The position numbers were made by a program, and so were the translations under genes. The notes beneath the pieces are model-generated. The model worked only from the letters and a program-made list of their open reading frames with translations, made no database searches and was not told where the DNA came from. A DNA stretch of 25,418 nucleotides from Rhizophagus sp. LPA8_4_AMF (lineage: Eukaryota > Glomeromycota > Glomeromycetes > Glomerales > Glomeraceae), in the NCBI GenBank assembly GCA_021464525.1, contig JADRCO010000856.1:1-25418 (forward strand), in the 5' to 3' direction. Positions 11,998-21,349 of this stretch are shown here, piece by piece. Each line of letters opens with the position of its first letter. The stretch's first letter is position 1.

Positions 11998-12545
11998 GTA
12001 GATCTTTATTTTTTTTGTTAGTTTATGGAATTGAAAAGGTATAAAAAAAGCGATTTGAAGAAAGAATGAAAAATAACTATCAAATATAGTTAAATGAAAA
12101 TTTTTATGGAATTATTTATGAAAAAAAAATTAGAAATAAGAGAGAAAACAAGAATGCTGAATATAATGTAACTCCAAACAGTTTACTGTTGTGCAAGTAA
12201 CTCAAAAAGGTCGTCTTTTTTTTTGTGTGTTAAACTATAAAACTTGAAATTATCCAATAAAATAAATATAAGGAATATCCCAAGATATTACGATTAGTGA
12301 AGAATTAATTCTATTTGCTAAAATTTTACAGTATCAAAAAGCTAATTAATTGTTAATTTCAACTTGGTTTTTTTCCTCGATCTCTCTTTTTTTGTCTTTT
12401 TTTGGTTGAACAAGATCAATATTTGGACCACACATGGTCAATCACCCATTTGATGTCTACTACATTTCCTTACATTGTAGTCGGATATTTGACTTGATGA
12501 TGATTTGGATCTAATGATGATATGATGACTTAATTAAACTATCTA

Positions 12546-12553
12546 TGACATCA
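12546..12553. promoter_or_regulatory. CRE-like palindromic bZIP site candidate
   Basis: TGACATCA sits inside the near-palindrome ATGACATCAT (12545-12554). Related words, AATGACGTTAAC (about 12609-12620) and several TGATGA blocks from 12496, lie nearby. This resembles an ATF/CREB-type bZIP site about 95 bp upstream of the TATA box. Binding is inferred from the motif only. Confidence 0.4.
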
Positions 12554-12647
12554 TTGGTTTCTTATGCACAGATGATGTATTAATGACAATTTTATTTCGT
12601 CAAATTTTAATGACGTTAACATGACATGCCAGGCACTGGTCAACAAT

Positions 12648-12655
12648 TATATAAA
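12648..12655 (+). promoter_or_regulatory. TATA box of the CsbD-like gene
   Basis: TATATAAA lies 100 bp before the ATG at 12755, with a pyrimidine-rich tract 10-30 bp downstream. The distance fits a short 5' UTR of roughly 60-70 nt. Confidence 0.6.
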
Positions 12656-12754
12656 CTAGCATTTTCCCTTCGCTTTTTTTTCAGTCAAATTCATCGATTC
12701 AAAAAAAGTATAGTATACAATTAAATATCTTTCAATCAAAAAAAATCACTAACA

Positions 12755-13269
12755 ATGTCTGATCAACCAAGCAAAACTAATGCTAACGTCAACTATTACA
12801 CTGGCACTGCCAAAGAACAAGGTAAGGTGGTGTTTCGTAATTAAACATCATTCTTTAATAAAATTCTCATCTTACTTTTCTTGTGATAGTTGGCAACGTA
12901 ACTGGCAACGAAAGACTTCAAACTGAAGGTAAAATAGCACAAGACCGTAGTAATGCCGAATATGATGCAGCCGACAAAGCCCCTTCGAAAATTACCGGAA
13001 ATTATAATGCTACAGTCGGAGCTGTAAAAGAAATGGTTGGATCTACTCTTGGTTATACTGAACTTGAAAAGGCTGGCGCTCAACAACGTCTTGATGGCAA
13101 TGCCGAACTTGAAGCAGCTAAAGCTACTGAATATGTATCAGGCGCTGGTGATAAAGTTAAAGGCGTCGTTAAGGAAAATGTTGGTAGTACCATTGGAGAT
13201 GAAAAGATGGAAGCTCAAGGATATGTTACTAAATTAAAGGGAGAAAGTAAAATGGAGAGGAATGAGTAA
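12755..13269 (+). CDS. CsbD-like stress-response protein
   Basis: Two exons, 12755-12821 and 12890-13269, are joined by a 68-nt GT-AG intron in phase 1 and give 148 residues. The protein is small, hydrophilic and free of Cys and Trp. Variants of the CsbD-family signature KE(x)VGxxxGxxxxxxxG repeat at residues 20-36 (EQVGNVTGNERLQTEG), 69-85 (KEMVGSTLGYTELEKAG) and 117-133 (KENVGSTIGDEKMEAQG). Bacterial CsbD is a general-stress protein; fungal relatives are often abundant and stress-induced, but their molecular role is not established. The mixed, relatively C-rich codon use compared with neighbouring DNA and a good TATA box suggest strong expression. Spacing of 757 bp from the divergent MAPKK gene allows shared control. 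Confidence 0.92.
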
Positions 13270-14204
13270 AACTGAAATTTTTAATCTAAAAACATTTGTT
13301 AGCATTCATTATATATATATATTTATTTTTATTTGTTATTTCATTAATTTTATATCGAAGCCAGGTAGTCTTTAATACGGTTTATTTAAATAAAATATTT
13401 TTCACAAATAATCATTAAATCAAATTATCATCTCGTGCAAACATTTTTATATAATGTTGTTTGATACATTTCTGTAAAACCGATTTAAATTTTGTCAATT
13501 AGTAATTAGAATCTGGTGTTTATTACTGTTACAAATAATTAATAGAGTATTTATTATATAAATTTAATGTCTAAAATAATTTGGTATGTTTGAATCCAAA
13601 TTCGATACGAGGTAACTTACCGCAGCAACTTGGAAATTGTCACGGAAATCACATGGCCTTTTCATCACACCTTTCTGCGTTTCCATTTTTCATAAGTATT
13701 CGAGTCAGAATTATTTTAAGAAATTATCTTTACTTATACTAGAATCCCAAAAAATACATATAAAAATCAAAGGTAATTGGCATAATTTAGAATTATAATA
13801 ATGTTGGCTAAGTAGTATTAAAAGATATGAAACGGACCCACTTATAATAGAGATCTGTGTAAAAAATTTCAAATTTAAACCTCAATGTACCGATACTCTC
13901 TCTATATTACACTATTCCATTTCATATTTAATAAAAAAACCTTACTGTACTGATATAATATATAGATTTGTGATGTAACGTGTAATGATATCAGATATTC
14001 ACCTTTTGTTCATATATTATTGTATATAATAAAAATATACCAATATTCAGATTAGTGAGATTACTTACACCACATGTTATATTAGGATTATCAGCTATTT
14101 TACATAATGCAAATGCCCAAATTTCTACATGTAGCAAATGTTCTTAAAAAATGTTTTTTAATAAAAAAATCATTGAATAGTTTGTGTTTTGCATAAAACA
14201 TGTA
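13270..14204. other. AT-rich spacer after the CsbD-like gene
   Basis: The first ~100 bases should hold the CsbD 3' UTR, with AATAAA at about 13389-13394. No gene is seen beyond that. A less AT-rich patch at about 13590-13690 has no tRNA-like fold that I could draw. The remainder may be old flank of the transposase remnant that follows. Confidence 0.4.
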
Positions 14205-15249
14205 TCATGTTTCAACAAGGAAAAGAAAATTCACTAAAAAGCCCTTTCAACCAAACAAAAGAGTTGTTTTAATACATATGCAGAAACGTCTAATTAGATT
14301 TTCAAAAACATTGACTTATTCAAATAGAACTTGCCAATTTATATAATATCAATCAAAATACTGTTTCTGATATTTTAAAAAAAAGATACATATGGGCAGA
14401 TTTTTGGAATAGCTTTATTACTAGTCTTTTGCAGATCAAATTAACATATATTATACAATCAACCTATACTCTAAATTATTAACTTATCTTGATAATATTT
14501 TAAAATTATATTAAAAATACTTTTTTTATATAGTTAACCATAGTTACCATACTGATTTTGAGTCATATATTTATTTAATCATAATAAATCTAACCAATTG
14601 ATCCAGGTAAGAGGTATATCAATAATGCATCAATATATATTAAATTATTAAGTCTAACCAATTGTTCCAGATAAAAGATGCATTATATTCCAAAAATCAG
14701 CCTATATGAAATAGCTTCTTATTAATCCAGATTCAGAAGAGTCAAATAAACAAAGAAAAAAGCAGGTTCACTTTTCCAAAGTTGAAAAAGTCCTTTCATT
14801 ATAAATTAAACACACTTTCTGCAAATCTTATAATTAATGGTAATATTTTGCACAAAAAAACTTAGGTTTTTAGCTTCTACTAATATATAGATGGATAGAT
14901 AAATTCAAAAAATAGTATAATTTAAAAAAGTATGTTAAGTGGAGTGAAGCAAACAGTATACCTCTGAAAACATTAAACAAAAAAAGGAATAAATTACATA
15001 AAATTATTAAAAATTATGATTAAATGATATTTTTAATTGTGATGAAACAGGTAAACTAAATATATTTTATATAATTTTAAACACATAATAATTTTTTTCA
15101 CTATAATAAAATATTAATTTCTGTAAGAATAAATTATAAAAAAACTTATCATTTTGCTAAAAATGAACAAATCCTATAGGAATTTAGAAAAATTACTTAA
15201 TATATATATATTTTATAAATTTAGACTATTAATTATACAGTAATTCTGG
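14205..15249 (+). mobile_element. Decayed pogo/Tigger-type (CENP-B-like) DNA transposase
   Basis: Translated pieces match the order of a pogo/Tigger transposase. Near 14225-14330 there is a basic start (KRKFTKKPFQPNKR..). At 14330-14400 the helix-turn-helix piece ELANLYNINQNTVSDILKK appears. At 14725-14800 is EESNKQRKKQVHFSKVEKVL, the CENP-B second-half helix region. At 14890-15055 comes a run ending in IFNCDETGK, which matches the DxxNxDETG block holding the first catalytic Asp of this DDE family. The pieces lie in different frames with several stops, so the gene is dead. The DDE core breaks off near 15240, where the poly(A) retrocopy begins, so the later insertion probably cut it. No terminal inverted repeats were found. 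Confidence 0.75.
14408..14717. repeat. Probable ~294-bp insertion inside the transposase remnant
   Basis: AATAGCTT occurs at 14408-14415 and 14710-14717. The transposase similarity stops at the first copy and resumes just after the second (LLINPDSEES), as for an insertion with an 8-bp target duplication. Inside, AATCTAACCAATTGATCCAGG (about 14588-14608) is repeated as AGTCTAACCAATTGTTCCAG (14651-14670). A 13-bp inverted repeat, GATTTTTGGAATA at 14399-14411 and its complement at 14686-14698, overlaps the left edge. The family is unknown; an hAT-like MITE would fit 8-bp duplications, but no clear terminal repeats are visible. Confidence 0.4.
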
Positions 15250-16879
15250 GAACTCTTTCTGGTTACGTTCATATCCATTTTTTTTACTAATATTTTTTCA
15301 TTAAAAAATTTTATTTTTCTTTATTTTTCTTTATTTTCTTTATAATAAATACACTTTAAGCTTTTACTATACACTATTCTTTATTGTTTTATTTTCTTTA
15401 AATAGTTTTCTTTAAGATTTTTATTTTCAGTAAGCCTTAGTAATAGACTGACTATTAGATTTTATTTCAGATTTGCAAGTAACCTACAGCAATAAGAAAT
15501 TATTCTAAGCAGATATATTATGAAGTACTGTATTTCTCAAGTTTAAGCAGTTCTTTGAATACAACGAAATATTATAGAAAGAGTTCAAGAACCCCTGAAA
15601 AACAAGGACTTTCTTCAGTTCTTAAACACTACTTGTAACTATACTAATGGTCCTATGCATTATCACCTTTTAATTGAATGGTTAGATAAAGCTAATAGTG
15701 GGCCAGCACACCTACAAACAACCTTCCTTAAACACACGATTATCAGCTTTGAATAATTTTTGGATATTTTTCGTCTTTGCCACCTTTTTCTCTCTCTTCT
15801 TTTCATCTTTCTCTCCCACTCCCTTTTTCCAAAAGGGTTTGTTTACTTGGTTGGCCTTATTTGGAAAGCTGTATTACATCACAAACTAAGCCTCCTTCTG
15901 ATTTTGATCTGGACGCATTTTTGGTACATATTATTGTGAACAAAGAAAATTCTCACATACGAAGTTAACAATAACAATTATCACGTGACATGTATGACCT
16001 ATACTCTTTTTTAGAATTTAACTCTTATTGGTTTATTGTTTGGCCATGGATCTATTTATATTCAACTGGAACTTTATTCATTAATACTTTTAAAGTTGAT
16101 AACTGAATAGATTTGTGCCTCATATTTGAATAGTTCTTTACACCATGACAGAAAAAGGATAGAAACAAATGGATTACGTTCCATTTTGCTACTGGTTTAT
16201 TTTAGTTTTATATTTTTTTATTTTATTTTACATAGATTTTATTTTTATTTTTATTTTTTCTTATTTTTTCTTCTTTTTTGTTTTATTTTTTGTTCTAGAC
16301 TTTTCTTGGATAGGTATGCTATTTTTGTTTAATAATTTGATTTGGAAGGTGTAGAGTTCTTGGTTTCCTGAGCATTCGTTTTTGATTGGAGTCCTATTTG
16401 CAATACCCAACTCAATTATTTTGAATAGATATGCCACGCCTATCATATATGACAGTGAAAGAATTAACTATATTACCATGCGATTGGCTGGAGGATTCCT
16501 ACTTCATGTGATTGATTACTGTATTATCTTTTGGAATTCCTACTCTGGCATTCGTACACAAGTGAAAATGTAGTTATATGAACTAGCAGTATACTTTTAT
16601 TACTTTAGAGGGTCAGTGAAGTTTATAAAAATTGCAATGCAGCAAGTCTTTAGACACCAAGTTTCTTTAACTATGGGGCAGTTCTGCTAAGATAGGTTGT
16701 TATATTAATACCCTTATCTATATAGGAATAAGATTTCACTGACAGTACACATATGGAGTTCATTAGAATGACAGATGGTGTTGTACTTAATTATATTAAA
16801 TAGTTAGATTTCATTTTTATACAATTTGTTATTATATTAACGCTAATAAAGTATAACATATGCTGCAGAAAAAAAAAAA
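15250..16879 (+). mobile_element. Poly(A)-tailed retrocopy, copy 1 of a dispersed family
   Basis: This block is homologous over its length (roughly 80-85% by eye where aligned) to 23221-25006 on the other strand. Both copies start at the same point, GAACTCTTTCTG, and end ..CTAATAAAGTAT..ATGCTGCAG followed by poly(A), here 16869-16879; AATAAA lies at 16845-16850. A fixed 5' end, a poly(A) signal and an A tail point to target-primed insertion of a polyadenylated transcript. Shared peptide-like stretches include NTTCNYTNG..YHLL(I/V)EWLDKAN and QTKPPSDF(D/N)LD, plus a phenylalanine-rich, membrane-like run near 16190-16330. No long intact reading frame remains. It is most likely a non-autonomous LINE-mobilised element or an old processed transcript. 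No target duplication could be found for this copy. Confidence 0.65.
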
Positions 16880-17692
16880 TATCTCAAAAAATCATTTTAT
16901 TATAAATTTATTATATCATATAGTGATTATATCAAATTCTAACTATATATAAAAAATCTGTTGCTAATTTTATTGAATAATTTATATTTTATAATATAGT
17001 AAAAATTATAGCAAATTATATGATTTATAATATATAATTAAAATGGAATGTATAATAATTCTTAAATTTTTAATAAAATAAAAATAAATTATTTTATAAG
17101 ATTTTAAAAAAAATATTTTATTATAAAATAGTTATTCTAAAAATTTTTTATAATAATTATATTTTATTTTCTATTTAAATTTTATGATTCAGGTTAGAAA
17201 AACTATATGAAAAATTAGGTAATAGGTTAGAAGAATTATAATAAAGTCAAATAACAGATCAGAATTATTGTAATTTTATTTAGAAAACATTTCCTTAAAG
17301 ATGCAAAATAAGATACAGATATTTTTTTAGTGAAATAGGGTTCTCAAAATATAAACAGGGATTCAATAAAAAAAGTCCCTTAAATTCAAAGCTAAAAGAA
17401 ATGACGAATTTTTATAATGCTTATATGCTAAACTAGAATAAATGACCATATTAAAAACAATATGATAAAATAAATGATTGTTTTAAGGTGTATGTCATAC
17501 CGGAATTTTTTATATCATTTGGATCTCAGATTACGCTATTAGCATCTTTTTCATATGATTTAGGCCACCTGATCAGAGTAAGCTTTTTGGCGTCATTATC
17601 AATTAATGACGAATAAGAAATTGTTCCGGGACATTATATGATAATTTTGATGACACTTAGTTTGTTGTAAGTATTAAAACTCCGCAGTTTAA
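16880..17692. other. AT-rich spacer
   Basis: No gene is seen. 16880-17180 is almost pure A/T. The motif ACCGGAATTTTTTATATCATTT starts at 17499 and resembles ACCGGAATATTTTTTGATGTG at 18790. A short inverted repeat, CGTCATTA (17591-17598) and TAATGACG (17604-17611), lies about 190 bp upstream of the next gene and might be a regulator site. Confidence 0.35.
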
Positions 17693-17700
17693 TATAAATA
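17693..17700 (+). promoter_or_regulatory. TATA box of the unknown four-exon gene
   Basis: TATAAATA lies about 100 bp before the ATG at 17802 and is followed by a T/C-rich tract (17705-17735), the usual place for a start site in this window. Confidence 0.5.
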
Positions 17701-17780
17701 ATTACCATTTTTGTTTCGCTTTTTTCTTTTTTTTAAATACATTCGGATGAGATAAGGATAAAACTATTATACAAAACGAC

Positions 17781-17809
17781 ATGTATGTATGTTTTTAAAT
17801 AATGGTTGA
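17781..17809 (+). promoter_or_regulatory. Three overlapping upstream ATGs, one in each frame
   Basis: ATGTATGTATG at 17781-17791 offers start codons at 17781, 17785 and 17789, one in each frame. Their short frames end at 17798, 17802 and 17809, respectively just before, on and across the presumed main start at 17802. If the transcript begins near 17730 as the TATA box suggests, these upstream frames would limit translation of the main frame. Confidence 0.4.
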
Positions 17810-18611
17810 TAATGAAAGTCAACAATATTCTATTGAACACGATAATTTTACATTTAATGATAAATCACGTCTAAATATTACAACCAAGAATGTTGACAAA
17901 GAAAAAGTTCCACCCGGGTTTGAGAATATTGTTAGAAGGAATATTAATGTTCTTGATAATCGAAGATTATCTTGGTATATTGACGGGTTTTTCTTATTTT
18001 TAAAAGATTTTACATGTCATAGTGATCGAAAAAAGTATTTTCTAATAGGGATACCACTAAAGACAAAATTGTGAATGGACCTTCAAGACTTCTTGATGAA
18101 AACAGACGAATTGTCAGGAAAGAGATAAAACAAAAGAATAAAAAAACGATCAACTCTTACTATGAGCTGTTTAATAACAATAATTTACTCAGAGTTGAAG
18201 AAATGTAAGAATCATCAATTATGGGTATAATTTCAGTAAAAGATTCTTTACATTGCTTTTTTTAAAAAATAGGTATAATGATGAGCGAAAAAAGTTTTTG
18301 CCAGACTTTACGTTTGAAGACTTATTTGATTACAACATTGAAAATATTCCGATAATAATGATTGAAGGCTATGCTTATGAAACTAATTATACCCATATCA
18401 CAACAGAATACAACCTTCTTTTGCCCAAACAATTTAAGAAAGAAAGAGAGGGTCATAAGCTAATTCGGGAAATCTTCTACAAAGAGGAAAAAAAGGTAAG
18501 TTTGTTTGTTTAATTAACATTTATTACAAAAAAAAATTAATCAAGATCTTTATAATTTAGTGGTTTAAAAACTTATGGAAAAAAGCTATCCCTTTTCTAT
18601 ATTGCGATTAA
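17802..18611 (+). CDS. Hypothetical protein, unknown family, four exons
   Basis: Exons 17802-17974, 18049-18204, 18273-18495 and 18561-18611 give 200 residues. The three introns (74, 68 and 65 nt) are all GT-AG and all junctions keep phase. The first intron (GTATAT..CTAATAG) is needed to reach the second exon, which otherwise looks frameshifted. The protein is hydrophilic, with acidic and basic patches and no signal peptide or membrane segment once spliced. Features are a KVPPGFENIVRR stretch (35-46), a highly charged RLLDENRRIVRKEIKQKNKK run (about 71-90), DFTFEDLFDYNIENIP (about 120-135) and a tryptophan-containing end, WFKNLWKKAIPFLYCD (185-200). I recognise no domain. The in-phase splicing argues that it is a real, intact gene. 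A TATA box and three upstream ATGs precede it. Confidence 0.65.
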
Positions 18612-19032
18612 AATGTTTTATTAATAATAATTATTATATTCTTTAAATGAAGCTAATGATTATTTATTTATGTAACCATCAAATTTCTTGTTTCTAAACA
18701 AGTTATTGCGGAGATGATTACTATAAAAGTGCAAATAATTTTAACAAACATCTATTTAAAGATATCCTACACAAATAATATTTGACCAGACCGGAATATT
18801 TTTTGATGTGTCTTACAAGACAACGCGAAAATTTTTTACATACAAAGGATGATCTTAATTTCTTAAATAAATAAATATATTTTATTTATATATCATATAA
18901 TATTTTACTAAAAAAAAAAACGAATTAAACATATTTAATATATTAGTAATATACAAAGTACATATAAATATCAAAAGATATAAATAATATGATAATGTTA
19001 AAAAGTCATAATATACTGTACAATAAAGAAAA
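18612..19032. other. AT-rich spacer with an ACCGGAAT-type motif
   Basis: No gene is seen. Around 18784-18840 a more mixed block (GACCAGACCGGAATATT.., ending ACAAGACAACGCG) stands out from the A/T background. It shares its start with 17499-17515, so it may be a fragment of a dispersed small repeat. The right end should hold the 3' UTR of the minus-strand gene at 19033. Confidence 0.35.
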
Positions 19033-19586
19033 TCATTCATAGTCGCGAGTACTTCTTAATTTATTTTGATTAACTGAAGTTTTAGGTTTGCCATGATGTT
19101 TATCCCACGCATTTAAAACGGATCGCAATTTTATTCCATTTTTACCTTTAGCTTTCATAGCCGGAGTTTGACGTTCGTCTTTCGAAAGATTATCATCATC
19201 ATAATAGTGAGCGTTTATTTCCAATCTCATCTTAGTTGAACCATTGTATTTCTTCGTTCCAAATGAGAGAAATTTAGGTAAAATAGCATGATGATGTTGA
19301 TGATGTTGATGATGGCGTTGTTTCTCTTCCTCATTATATAATTCAAACGTAATTTCTTGATCATTGTTTTTCTCGGAATTCTTCGTTGTACTATTATGAT
19401 GTAACGATATTTTTGAAAGATCTAATTCTTGATCAATTTCACAAACAAGTTCTTCATAATGTTTTAACCAATCGAAAATTTCATCTTTTGTTCCAACGAC
19501 TATGAATTTCGATCTTAAAGGGGTAAGTTTAATTTTTTCAAATTCATGAGGAGGTGCAATAAGTTGATTTAAATTTATACTATCAT
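19033..19586 (-). CDS. Terminal exon of an unknown gene (5' part unresolved)
   Basis: A 554-nt exon is open from an acceptor (TTATTTTAG, ending at 19587) to the TAG/TAA-type stop at 19033. It encodes about 183 residues after a one-base carry-over and contains IAPPHEFEKIKLTPLRSKF, then VVGTKDEIFDWLKHYEEL, a His/Gln-rich run (HHQHHQHHH), and a basic C-terminal part (AMKAKGKNGIKLRSVLNAW, NKLRSTRDYE). Codon use is clearly richer in G/C than the surroundings, supporting a real gene. Upstream exons are unclear: a coding-like stretch, LELKRVESIGQKFFIDHI, lies at about 19862-19916, and another candidate exon (DAYRELHLKVANSFFQ) at about 19802-19849 does not match in phase. The family is not recognised; the sequence is hydrophilic and likely nuclear or cytosolic. 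Confidence 0.5.
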
Positions 19587-21349
19587 CTAAAATAACATAA
19601 AATTATTATTCACTTTATCCACTAATTGATGATACAATAAGGGGATCTATCTATACAATACCTATTAAGTATCCACACCTGATCATCTTACAAATTTTTT
19701 ATTCTTTCAATTAGTGATTCTCAAAAGGTTTTAAAATTTCAGAAAAGTAGATTTTATGAGAACAAAAAGTAAAAGAAAAAGAAAATAAAAATTTTTTGTA
19801 CCTGAAAAAAAGAATTTGCAACCTTTAAATGAAGCTCACGATATGCATCCTAGAAACAGAATATGATCGATAAAGAACTTTTGTCCTATCGATTCAACAC
19901 GTTTTAATTCTAACTGAAAAGCATCTATCAATTAAACTTAATTAAGGACCGCGTGATAACATTTGAATAAAATATAATGATACGCATACCTTATACGTAT
20001 GCATTTTTTAATAAAAAAATTTTATGATATTACAGTAGTAACAAATTCCAATATGAGCATGAAACCTGACTTTAAGAACATTGACAGGTTTTACAAACTA
20101 AAAAAAATTTTTTCTTTTTCTTTTAATTAGTCAATACTCAACATATTTCTTAAAATTTCTCACTAACTAAATTGTATCGTTATATTCTATATGAAATAAT
20201 ATAATAATTTTTTAATCAAAAATTTGGCAAGAGTTAAAAGGGATAAAAGGTTTAACCAAAAGATCGATTCTGACGGATAATAAACCATTTTTTTAAGTTC
20301 TTTGACGATAATCTCATTCAAATTTGTAAACCGCGAATAAAATATAAGAGGAATTTTCATGTGCAAAATCGATTCGATTTCGCAGAAAGGAAAGCAATTT
20401 GAAATTAATAGTTTCACGGTTTAGGGATTGACCTATTAGGATAAATCCTGTTGACATTAAAAGGACATATTATTATTTATGGATATAAAATCCGTGAATT
20501 AATAATCCTGTCATTTCCGTTAGTTCGATCTTCACGTGTTATACTTATATAATTATATAATTATTTTTTTTTTTTCATCGCTTGATACTTTTTTTTTCCT
20601 TTTACATTTGTATAATTGTCATCTTCCAACATTTTAGTTTCTAGAAAAATTGTGCTACAAAGAAATTGTGACAGTTCAATTGTGTTACTCTGATCTTCCC
20701 AATTGCATCTCATAAATATCTATTTGGAAGTATTCGATTGGTGTAGTTACACGCGCCAACAGTGATTACTGATTAGTATCCTTCTCACCTAAACATTGAT
20801 TAACAATAATAAATGCTCATAAATTGGAATAATTGGTCGGTTAGTAATAGTTTTCTAATCTTAAAAGTTACTGTAATTGTATAATTTTAACCTCAACTTT
20901 AATTAAACGTTCCTAAAATAATTGAGCTTATCTAGCTTAACTGGTTTCTATAGAAGTGTTTCTTAAGTTTTAAGTTCCAAAAATTTTCTTTTTTACGAAG
21001 AAAGTAATTCCTCCTTTTATAAATAAATTAGATAGATTTCTTGTAATCAGATATAAAAATCTTTGCCAAAAACAACTATATTTGGGACGCGTGTTTAATA
21101 TATAATGATATGAGATTATTTGATATATAGAACCACATAACTTCACCCACGATGTGTCCTGTATTAGCGGGAATACTACTACTGCATTAAGAGATAATGC
21201 TCTAAACGCGCCATTATTGCAAAAAATGTTTAAAAGCAATATTAAAATTCATATCAGATTTCAATTTTTGGATTTTATGCGTGTAGCATTGAAGGATTTT
21301 ATTTATTTAACTGCGCAAATTTTGATGAATTATAGAAGTAATTACAAGA
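19587..21349. other. Spacer with possible 5' exons of the 19033 gene
   Basis: Coding-like pieces on the minus strand lie at about 19800-19920 (see the preceding gene) and 20250-20417 (MKIPLIFYSRFTNLNEIIV.. followed by YYPSESIFW). The second might be a first exon of the same gene, but I could not join the pieces in phase. On the plus strand, 21140-21366 is open (SGNTTTALRDNALNAPLLQK..) and looks protein-like, but it overlaps the 3' end of the ubiquitin-like gene and has no clear start or splice context. The rest is AT-rich with nothing recognised. Confidence 0.3.

Larger units (their letters stand above)
11998..12754. promoter_or_regulatory. Divergent promoter region between the MAPKK and CsbD-like genes
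   Basis: This 757-bp spacer separates two genes read outward. The CsbD side (12480-12660) is rich in TGATGA, TGACATCA and TGACGT-type motifs, and a TATA box lies at 12648-12655. The MAPKK side (11998-12360) is A/T-rich with no clear TATA box. A pyrimidine-rich tract (12662-12682) lies just after the TATA box, where transcription of the CsbD gene would be expected to begin. Confidence 0.55.

Noticed and set aside
15214-16900. TATAAATTTA on both sides of retrocopy 1 as its target duplication
   Set aside because: The 10-bp word does not abut either end of the element and is common in this A/T-rich DNA.
18023-18050. Frameshift in the unknown gene at an A-run
   Set aside because: A 74-nt GT-AG intron (17975-18048) joins the two frames in perfect phase, so no frameshift is needed.
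19832-19845. Selenocysteine reading of the in-frame TGA upstream of the 19033 exon
   Set aside because: No SECIS-like element was seen, and a missed splice site or decay explains it more simply.
20187-20417. A 76-codon minus-strand open frame as a separate gene
   Set aside because: It has no clear promoter or splice partners; part of it may be an exon of the 19033 gene, but I could not join it in phase.
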